A stretch of 64,000 nucleotides of DNA from Lineus longissimus. Lineage: Eukaryota > Nemertea > Pilidiophora > Heteronemertea > Lineidae. The notes under the pieces were generated by a model. That model was not told the DNA's origin, did no database searches, and saw nothing but the letters and a program-made list of their open reading frames with translations. Shown here one piece after another: positions 25,870 to 36,900 of this stretch. The stretch spans positions 3,908,001 to 3,972,000 of the forward strand of contig NC_088319.1 in assembly GCF_910592395.1 (NCBI RefSeq), given 5' to 3'. The position numbers and the translations under genes are program-made. Each line of letters opens with the position of its first letter. The stretch's first letter is position 1.

Positions 25870-28800
25870 GCGTCGTCGTCGTCGTCGTCGGCGTCGTCGT
25901 CGTCGTCGTCGTCGTCCGTCGTCCGTTAGCAGGGCACGTTTCGTAACTGTTAGAGCTATTGAGTTGAAACTTGGTACACATGTACCCTTATGTAATGACA
26001 CCTGGGAGACCAAGTTTCGGTCCGATTCGTTTCATGGTTTGGCCACCAGGGGGCCAAACGTTAAAAGTGAAAATATGCAATATCTCCCTCAATAGTAGTC
26101 GGGAAATTTTGAAAAAAATATGGTAGGTACTTCTAGCAAAGGTGCATCATATATTCTCCGGGTTTTTGATTTGACCTCCTTTTCAAGGTCACAGAGGTCA
26201 AATGGTGTAAATTGGCCGTTAGGATGTAACGATGGCACGTTTCTAAACTGCAATGACTATTGATACCAAATTTGGTACACATTTACCCCTTAGTCAGGTG
26301 ATCTCAGGGACCGAAGTTTGGTCCAATATGATTCACCACTTGACCACCAGGGGGCAAAATCCAAAAACCTTAAAAATGTGATTATTCCTTAACTTCTTGC
26401 CCGATTGCCACCAATTTGATATCATGGGTACATCTAACCACCATACAGTATATGTCACACAGGTTTTTAATTTGACCTTCTTGTCAAGGTCACAGAGGTC
26501 AAATGGCGTAAATTCGCCGTCAGGCCGTAACAATGGCACGTTTCTTAACTGCAATGACTATTGATCACAAATTAAGTACACATGTACCCCTTGGTCAGGT
26601 GATCTCAGGTACCGAAGTTTGGTGCGATCTGATTTGCCGTTTGGCCTCCAGGGAGGGGGCCAAATCCTAAATTCTTCAAAATGCCATTATTCCTAGTAAT
26701 GACTTGCCCGATTGGCACCAATTTTATATCATAGGTACATCTAATTCTAACAACCATTCAATGTGTCACCCGGGTCTTCTTTGATTTGACCTACTTTTCA
26801 AGGTCACAGAGGTCGAATGTACTGTAAATTGGCCATTTTGGGGAAATTGTAATTGCTTGGACCTACATCAAACCTAACACTACATGACACAAGACCATGC
26901 TCTTTATCCATCTTTCCTCCACATGAGGTGAGCACAATGGCCCTGGCCATTTCATTAAGAAATTCTTTCGAATCCTTTGCACGTTTTTTTTTTTTTTTTT
27001 TAGTAATGACTTTTATTCTATCATGTATTAGTGTTATGTTTTATTATAAATTGTAAAGCGCTTAGAAGTTTTAACAACGTTAAGCGCTATAAAAATGTTT
27101 TTAATAATAATAATAATAATAATTTCCATGGAAAGAACACAGAACAGCAGGATTATGTGTTGACACCTAATGATGATTCATTTGGGATCATTGTCATCAA
27201 ATAACAATCTAGAAAAATACAACCAGTAAAGTGTGATTTGTTGGATGCGTGGGTCCTATTAGGTTTTATCAGGATCAACCTTCTAGGCCTACTTGTAATA
27301 TTGCTGATCCGAGCCATTTAGTACCTCGGAAGGATTGCTATCAAACAAATTGTGCTCATCAAATATAATTTATTAAATGTGATTTGTGTGTGTGGGTTGT
27401 TCTATCAGTTCCAGTTGTCACATTATGACATTCAATCTGTTGACTGGATTCAAATTTACTGAATATTGTCTATACGGCTTCATTATTGTACACAATAGTC
27501 TAATCAGGAATTGTTCACATCAATGCCATCAGTCTTCTCAAGGGAAGTTACGAGATCAGAGGTGAACAACATCAGGCCTAAAGAAGCCATGGACAACTGT
27601 TGACAATCTCCAGTTAATTTGTAACCAGTGAACAGATTGAATGTCACAGTTTTATATTGAACGTCACAGTGCTATATTGAATGTCATAGTGTTGTATTGA
27701 ATGTCATAGTGTTGTATTGAACGTCATAGTGTCGTATTGAATGTCATAGTGTTGTATTGAACGTCATAGTGTTGTATTGAACGTCATAGTGTTGTATTGA
27801 ATGTCATAGTGTTATTTAACGTCATAGTGTTGCATTGAATGTCATAGTGTTGCATTGAACGTCATAGTGTTGCATTGAATATCATAGTGTTGCATTGAAC
27901 GTCATAGTGTTGCATTGAACGTCATAGTGTTGTATTGAACGTCATAGCGTTATATTGTAAAAATGCCTGGATGGCTGAAAGCATTCACCATGAGCTTATC
28001 CTGTTGTCAAGTATTTCTCGCTCAGTCATAGCATGGTGTGTTTGGTGTGCCAGATCTATGGCGATGAATATTATTGACAAGATATATCTCCCTGACGCAT
28101 GATTGGCAATACCGTGGTGAATGTGATACTATATGGCTGTGGTTTTCCAATTTATGTGAATGAATTTGACTGTGAGGGAGGCTATTATTTTGTATTAGTT
28201 GATGAAATATGCTGTACTTGGTTGTTGGTGCCGAGGTGGTCTGGTGATCAGCCATGCATATTCATGGGGGTTGATGAAAAAGTTGGTTTTTTTGAGAGTG
28301 GGAGTCAATTTGTAATTTGGCTGCTAAAAAATAGGCAATTGACGTCATCTTTTGCTATATGGAGCATTAATGTTGCATTTAAAAACTGTCCACTGCACAC
28401 ACTCTGCGATTTTAGCCATAAGATAATTATTTCAGCAAAAGTCGCTGCTGATAGTCACACTGGTCCTACGTTAACTTGGTGGATTACGTGGACTTGTCAA
28501 GGCCTTTGTCCAGCTACAGTTTGTAGGGGCCTAAAGGGTGTTATCTGTTTCCGTCCCTCATATAAAAATAAGCTGGACAAAGGCCCTGATGTGTCCATGT
28601 CAACTATCCAGTTGTTCAGCAAGTGTACATAGAACCAGTCTGATAATGCAGTGTAGTGTGTGCGCGTGGCATGAGAAAGAATCTTTACAGGTTTAATAGT
28701 GAAGTGGCTTGCCCATGGTCATCAGCATTCAGGAATACATGTTTTGATTACTAACTCATTGCAGGCTCGGCTCCCCCTGTACCAGCCCAATATCATGCCG

Positions 28801-31800
28801 GCCAATATGCCTGAGAAGCCGGAGCTCCTCGAGAAGATGCTCTGGCAGCCATCTTGTATCGTGGATGGGGATCTCATGATGTACCTCAGGGCAGCAAGGT
28901 AAATATTGTGTGTGCTTTAAAGAAATGTGGTCCTGAGATCATATAGATGGTGATATCTCACACCTTTCATATTTTGTTATTTCGTTGATGATTTCACAAA
29001 GTGACCGATCAGCAAATTTTTCATTTTGAGAAAACTCCACTCAAAAATTCCGTATAGTTTGAATGACTCTGTGCATTACATATGAAAGAGTATAATGGCA
29101 CAAAATGCATGAATAGAGGGTAAAGCGTCATAGAATTGACATCGGCTTTGAATATCACCATGATTCATGTGTAAGTAGACATGGCCAGTACATCTCAAAT
29201 AGCGCTGTTATCTCAATTTCAGGAAAATTACAGACTGGTCACTTTGTGAAATCATCGACGATTTAGGGGGCATGACCTTGTTCATACGAAAAGAAATTTT
29301 GATTGGGACATTAGAATAGCTAAGGAAACCAGTTCTTGTCAAAACATTACACAAATTAATCACACGGTTCTTGTTCAAATAGCAAAGTAACATAAACTGT
29401 TGTGTTTTGCATGAGGCGTGACTGGTCCTTTAAATCTTCAAAACATTGTGTTCAGTTGCCTTATCGCGGGCCCATGTGACAATTTTCAGTTGACATTCCA
29501 GTATTCAGTGATTCTATACACGGCTAATGGTATGTGTAAACAGAGAAATCCATTTCATGTCAACCGGAAAACAGCCTTAACAAAATCTTCTGAAAGCCCG
29601 TCATTCTGATTTGTATCAGCGGATATACCTCGCCCGCCATATGGCTGTCTTCGAGATAACGACGCGTTATAACACGCAATGTCACTTTACGCGTCTTGAG
29701 TATGTGATGTGTATCCTACGCTAGATTAAGATAGCTCCTTAATACCCGATATTAAGATGTGTACGTTACACTTTGACACCGTGAAGACGCGCCGAGCCCA
29801 CTTTGATGGCTCGGTCGATATGTCATATCCGCGACAATATGAAATCAATGCGACGTCGTCTTCGTTAACTCTCGACGGATTGGCCGCATAATGAGAGATT
29901 AAATCACGCTCAATCTTGTCGTGGGACACACAATGGAAGATCGGTTGTTTCCGTGTTTAGTGGAGTAAGAGGCTGCGTGCTGGGTTGATATTATGCACAA
30001 TCGTGGTAAATTAACCGTCAAGTCCATTGTGTGGCTTTGATTGTCCTTCGGTGGGAGAAACGTTATAATAGGATGGTACTGGGGCGCATAAAGACCGACA
30101 ATCACATCCTATAGCATTGGCTGAGCAGGTCAATAGGCATGTCCGTGTGTTTGGCAAGAAACGATTTGGTTCTTTGATCATTTGGTCATTCTTTCTTCTG
30201 GTTACTTTGGGCTCTGTCATTCAAATTTTAAATCTGAACAAACGGGGGGGGGGGGGGGCAACTATTTTAAGATGTGAACAAGCAGGATCATTGATTTGTC
30301 TGATGACTATCATGTTCACCTCAATTGGGGACGTTGGGAAAGGCACATCAGTCTTCGCACATCCTTTGGTCTGGCAAGCACATATGACGACACATTCTGT
30401 CTTTACAATTGCTTGAAACACACCTGTGAGACAATCATGGAAAATTTAACACTTAAGCCAATTCGAGCCTCTTCACCAGCTTCTGTGTGCTGTTGTGACA
30501 AGTGAGTTTCCCAAGCCTGCAAAGATGATCACAGTTGACATGTTTCTCATTCCAGGAGTATGGCAGCATATGCTGGGATGTGCAATGGTGGGTCGACGGA
30601 AGAAGGCTTTATCGCAGCATCACTCGATGAAACAACTGCTAATGCCTTGAATACAGTAAGTTCTGAAGTAAACTGTAGACATATGTTACTAATGATGCTG
30701 ATGTGCTGCTCAATAGTTGAAGCAGCAGTCTACTGCTGGTGCTGATGAGCTGCTCAATAGTTGAAGCAGCGGTCTACTGTTGGTGCTGATTTGCTGCTCA
30801 ATAGTTGAAGCAGCGGTCTACTGCTGGTGCTGATTTGCTGCTCAATAGTTGAAGCAGCAGTCTGCTTCTGGTGCTGATGTGCTGCAAAATAGTTGAAGTA
30901 ATTGAATCAGCAGTCTACTGCTGGTGCTGATGAGCTGCCCAATAGTTGAAGTAGCAGTCTACTGATGGCGCTGATGAGCAGCTCAATAGTTGAAGCAGCA
31001 GTCTACTGCCGGTGCTGATGAGCTGCTCAATAGTTGAAGCAGTGGTCTACTGCTGGTACTGATGAGCTGCTCTATAGTTGAAGCAGTAGCCTCCTGCCGG
31101 AGCTGATGAGCTGCTGTGTGCCTTCTGTGTCGAGGTATAAGATAAGAACTTGTGGTTGTCTACTGCTGAAGGTGAAGGACCTGAGAAAACTTAGCTTCTT
31201 GTGTCCACCTCAGCCTGAAGAGTTAAAGTTGTAAGAGAGAGCGATTTAGTGCAAGGACTGTAGCAAAGCGTATTTAATGATGAGTGAAGTGATTTGCCCA
31301 ATGGTACAAATAAGTTCAATGTGCTTGCCGTCTGCTTCCAGTTACACACGAACTCGTACGACACTGGGAAGAGTCTGCAAGCCCTGGTGAGGTATCCCGT
31401 ACCAAAGAGCGTTGAGAAGAAATGGAATGAAGAAGAGTCGGTAAGTAGTGATATTTTCCAGTCAATTTGGTGCAGAGGTCTACCGAGAAGGGGTTCCGGC
31501 TAAAAGTCGGTGGACCAGCTAGACGATCATTTCTCAATAATATTTTGCTCCCATCATAATCTTGATATATTCATTTTGTGTGATGCATGCAAAAGACCAG
31601 TCTACATCTATATGAGGTCATATGACTGGTAGGCTCCTGTCGTTAGGTCATGATTTCTTGATTTTTCGTTGAAAAACCATTCACTTCTTCATTGCTGAAA
31701 AGTAAGTTAGTTTAATTGCTACTGTTATCAGATCACCAGTGCATCAGTTTGCTGGAAATGATATTGTCATGCACCAGTCATAAGATATCAGGCTCAGAAA

Positions 31801-33963
31801 AATGTAAAAGTTTATGGCTATTGACAATAAGTAGTTCTTGGCTCTGGTATCAGATTTTGTGACAATGAACCATGTCTAATGCATTATTTGCTGGCGTAAT
31901 TTTATGCAAATCACCGAGATCTCCTTTGATCCATGAGGGATCACCGTCCTGTGATCCTATTCACTATCTGTCTGAAGTTAGTGATTGGTGGACCTCAAAT
32001 TAAGGCTGACTGAATCTTTGCTAATCTCAGTGAGGATTTCGACAACCATACATCTGGAATGGCTGAGAAAGGAGACAGTGTTAACGATGGGGTGTCTGGG
32101 ATCTGTTGGCTGTCTTGTGATCTGTGAACTGTGTGGGAACTGTGAGCTGTCTTGGAACTGTGGGCTGTCTTGGATCTGTGAGCTGTGTGGGAACTGTGAG
32201 CTGTCTTGGAACTGTGGGCTGTCTTGGATCTGTGAGCTGTGTGGGAACTGTGAGCTGTCTTGGAACTGTGGGCTGTCTTGGATCTGTGAGCTGTCTGGAA
32301 AACTGTGAGCTGTCTGGGATCTGTGAGCTGTCTTGGATCTGTGGGCTGTCTGGGATCTGTGGCCTGTCTGGTACCTCACTTTGTAATCTAAGAGTCCTGG
32401 GTGAGAGTCACTACTATCACCAGGCTGTCTATCAAAGTTTCAAGTGAACATCTGATCTATTATTCCCGTTTGGCTGATAGCTTCGGTTCTGACTGATCAG
32501 GGTGTCACTCCCATACCCCCAAACCTCCTTGCTACTGAACATAGATTCAGATGCTGAAAAAGTTGCCAGTATTGATTGACAGATGGCTTTGTTTCTGTTT
32601 GACCAATCATTGCCTGTGATCAGGTGCGATCACATAATCTACAATGTCACCAAGGGCACTGGTGTTTGTGGGTGAAGTCACACGCACACACAAACAATAT
32701 GAGTGGAGTGAAGATCAGCATGTGGTCATGGTGTTCATGATGAACTCATACCAATGTCGCCACCTGATGCTGGAAAGAAGTCCAGTATTGGTGTAGTGAT
32801 ATCGGTGATTGGAATATGAGCAGTACTAACATGTGTATTTTGTGTGCTCTACCCCTGGCCATCCGGAAGCTTTAGCGATTGAAAATTCTGCTCATGACCA
32901 GCAGAATTAGAAAATCAATTCCTGAGTGTTAACCCTTGATAGGTCAAGATGAGCCTGGCAGAATTGATTTGAATGCTGGTTTCAGATTTTGTCAATTTCA
33001 TGTCAAGTTTTTTGTCGCAGGACCATCTTGATGGTAAATGTTGTGTAGTTGTTTCGACAGTCTCACCCTATGAATACAGGATTCTCCGCAGTGAGTTTTC
33101 TCAAGGTAGGGTGGTACACTTGATATTCAAGCAGTTTTGCCAGTGTGTAACACAAGCTTTGGTGGCCAGCAATTTAAGGTAGGGTGGCGACATAGAACCT
33201 GAAATTCTAGAACAAGGCGAGGTTTCTGCTTCCAGGGTAGGGTGGTAAACTGCCAAATTAGGCCGGGAAGCCCTCACAATTGGCCCTGTGGAGAACGCTG
33301 GAATAAATATCCTGAAAGCTATCGTTCTCTGCTGTTTGTCATGGCACACCACATAATCTCAAGTGAATAATGAAACCTTGGTGAAAAGCAATGTTTTCTT
33401 TGATGACACGAGGATGAGCGTCTCACATTTATCACTATGTGATTCTCCTATGTTCCTTAAGATCAGGCCAAGCGATTCGTATTTCTGGTTCTTGTCTTCC
33501 AGATGGTTTAGTATGTACTATTTGGCTTATTCCTGGTAAACTGTTTTGCTTATGGTATTTGCCACAATGAATTAGATGAAAGTAGCGTACCCTTTCAAAG
33601 GCATGATGACATTTGCTCATGAGATCATTTCTGTACCAAACAAGGAGACACTATGACCTTCTTTGCAAGAAGCTCATACTTTCATTTCTTCTTTGAGAGT
33701 ACTCATCAGGGTTTCCACCAGAGGGGGGATGGGGGGGATTCATCCCCCCTGAAATATTTCAAGGGGGGATATCCCCCGTAACTTTTTGGTCACTAAAGTT
33801 TGTTTTACTGTCAAATGAGTAATTTTAATGATTTGATATGTAAAATAAGAGCATTTGGGAGCCAATTGTAGCGGTTTTAGGGCCAAAAAACGTCTCAGGA
33901 GGGGTCATATACCCTTTTTAGCTCACCTCTTAGCAGAGGTGAGCTTATCCCATACCGTGGCGT

Positions 33964-33998
<35 letters not shown>

Positions 33999-36900
33999 CG
34001 TCGTCCGTTAGCAGGGCACGTTTCGTAACTGTTAGAGCTATTGAGTTGAAACTTGGTACACATGTACCCTTATGTAATGACACCTTGGAGACCAAGTTTT
34101 GGTCCGATTCGTTTTATGGTTTGGCCACCAGGGGGCCAAACGTTAAAAGTGAAAATATGCAATATCTCCCTTAATAGTAGTCGGGAAATTTTGAAAAAAA
34201 TATGGTAGGTACTTCTAGCAAAGGTGCATCATATATCCTCCGGGTTTTTGATTTGACCTCCTTTTCAAGGTCACAGAGGTCAAATGGTGTAAATTGGCTG
34301 TTAGGATGTAACGATGGCACGTTTCTAAACTGCAATGACTATTGATACCAAATTTGGTACACATTTACCCCTTAGTCAGGTGATCTCAGGGACCGAAGTT
34401 GGGTCCAATATGATTCACCACTTGACCACCAGGGGGCAAAATCCAAAAACCTTAAAAATGTGATTATTCCTTAACTTCTTGCCCGATTGCCACCAATTTG
34501 ATATCATGGGTACATCTAACCACCATACAGTAAATGTCACACAGGTTTTTAATTTGACCTTCTTGTCAAGGTCACAGAGGTCAAATGGCGTAAATTCGAC
34601 GTCAGGCCATAACTATGGCATGTTTCTTAACTGCAATGACTATTGATCACAAATTAAGTACACATGTACCCCTTGGTCAGGTGATCTCAGGTACCGAAGT
34701 TTGGTGCGATCTGATTTGCCGTTTGGCCTCCAGGGAGGGGGCCAAATCCTAAATTCTTCAAAATGCCATTATTCCTAGTAATGACTTGCCCGATTGGCAC
34801 CAATTTTATATCATAGGTACATCTAATTCTAACAACCATTTAATGTGTCACCCGGGTCTTCTTTGATTTGACCTACTTTTCAAGGTCACAGAGGTCGAAT
34901 GTACTGTAAATTGGCCATTTTGGGGAAATTGTAATTGCTTGGACCTACATCAAACCTAACACTACATGACACAATACCATGCTCTTTATCCATCTTTCCT
35001 CCACATGAGGTGAGCACAATGGCCCTGGCCATTTCATTAAGAAAAAAAAACTTTTTTTTAGAAAAATTTATTTTTTTTGCTCCCCTCAAATTTAATTCTG
35101 GCGGAAACCCTGCTCATTAATTGCATGGATTTGTCTGGCGGGGGGGGGGAGCCGGCCATGTTCTTTCTTAAACAACATTTGTGAAAATACTGAAATGCTG
35201 GATGATAAAAGGAAACAATAGATACAAGACAATGATAAAAACGAAAAGGTTACTTGGTGCAAGAAGTGATTTTTTGTGAAAATATTATTTTGGCCTTAGT
35301 TCCTCAAAAATGCTGCAGTCACCTCGTGTGTCAATGCGCCATTACTAAATGATCTAATCTAAAATGATCTCCTGTCAAGAGAGGGCGGCATCAAACGCCC
35401 ATTGTGCATGAACGGCGATGGAAGACAATGACAGCCGTGACAGACAAAGCATTATGGGATGGATTAGGAGACTTGTGTCGCGTTGATCGACTCGGACTCT
35501 TATCCCTGCGGCCAGATGCCAGTGGAAGAAGTTCGGCCTATCTTGACTGGATTTGCTTGTACAGCTGTGCAGTTTAATCTCCGATAAGATGCTTCGATTA
35601 TTACTGACTTGAGGTGGCACAGACTCCAGTTGGTTTGACCCGACGGTCCAATGGTCACTTGTTATTCAAATTGCACAGCCATCTCTGTTTATTGGTCGCG
35701 GACAACTTTCTGAAGTCTCGGGAGGTGAAGGTGTACCCTTTGCAGGCGGTATTCGCCGGACTAATCTTCTGTTCGTTTCACTCCAAGATTGAGAGTTCAT
35801 CTGTTCATTGGCGTGCAGTTCGTTCTTTGAAATTCACAGCGATTGTATGAATCTGTGTAAGAGAATCTGTGTGACATTGACAGGTCATGGTGATTAGCAT
35901 ACAATAGGATGGTCACATTTTAGTCAAGATTATCTTTGTTAACCCTTTGAAGCCTGACCTCGACTATAGTTGCAAAAACTCGCTCGGCATCCCTTCACAA
36001 AGAACACTCACTACAGCTTTGTGCAACTGAGGTATTCCGAATGACAACTTTGGTTACGTACTGCGGTAGCTGAGCATGATTTTCATAATGGTTTTCCAGG
36101 GTGAAAATTTGAGTTCTGTGAATATTTTGCCGTCAAATGTGATGTAAACAACATTTCACTCCGGAAACTTGGGCTTTATGGGTTGGACTTGGTATTTCGG
36201 TGGAAACTCGGGCTCCAAGGGGTTTAAGTATGGAGGGAACTTTAGAAAAATTGAATCGTTTCATGCTGTCGATTTCTGGAAATATACAGCAGGGGCAAGA
36301 GATGATATTTTGTAAAGAATAAAGTTAATGACAATATGGCGCTGAAAACATGCTCCTCGACCACAGCTGTTAATGTTTCCAAGTACATCGCACTTGATCT
36401 TGCCCCTCTGAAACATATCGGGAACATCCATATAACAACAGCGTCCACATTGTTATTTCCTGCTCGATCAACTTCGGTGACGTCCAGTTCCTTGCATTGC
36501 GAGTAACAGCACACATCGCAAAGTACAAGCATTGTGCTCAATCAAGTTTCTCATTAATTTCGAAATAAAAAAAAAGTATATTGACTTGAGGTGGCCCCTA
36601 ATAGTCATGATGACACTCTACTCTTTCGATGTACGAGATCATGGCCCATAATGCCCTGCACTCAGTCAATGTATGCAGAATTGTTTCACTTGATTCCTTG
36701 GTTCTGGTTGGGTTGGAATAGCCCCCCAAGTAGGTTCCTCCTGCGACATGTTTTCAAACATCCAACTCAAACAGTACGCCATCCTACTCTCTATCTTTTG
36801 TCACTGCCGAGCACGTTGAATCAACACCAGCCCATCTGAAGTGAGTGCTTATAAGAAAGCAATGTGTTTCATAGACGGGCCTGGCTTACTGAGCAAACAA

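Larger units (their letters stand above)
23200..28764 (+). other. RERE: RERE intron between exons b and c (5.6 kb)
   Basis: It is bounded by GTAAGA and TTGCAG. It contains a hairpin-ended MITE, a SINE, a LINE 3' end split by an AGGTGAGC element and a 20-bp minisatellite. 24065-25680 holds only an (ATC)n tract in otherwise unclassified sequence. A 177-codon open frame at 28099-28632 has no recognisable similarity. Confidence 0.88.
28899..30555 (+). other. RERE: RERE intron between exons c and d (1.7 kb)
   Basis: It is bounded by GTAAAT and TTCCAG. It contains one inverted-repeat pair (28978-29264) and a run of 15 G at 30244-30258. Nothing else is recognisable. Confidence 0.9.

Noticed and set aside
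25783-26095. Poly-Arg frames on both strands
   Set aside because: They are the (TCG)n/(CGA)n tract of the AGGTGAGC element, repeated at 33.9 kb and 43.6 kb.
27636-27958. CRISPR-like array
   Set aside because: Units follow directly with no unique spacers; the host is an animal.
28099-28632. 177-residue + strand frame
   Set aside because: No recognisable domain, no conserved motif, lies inside a RERE intron; likely chance.
36591-36839. Possible exon with [10 protein letters not shown] frame
   Set aside because: No splice context or family similarity; RERE phases are already satisfied without it.
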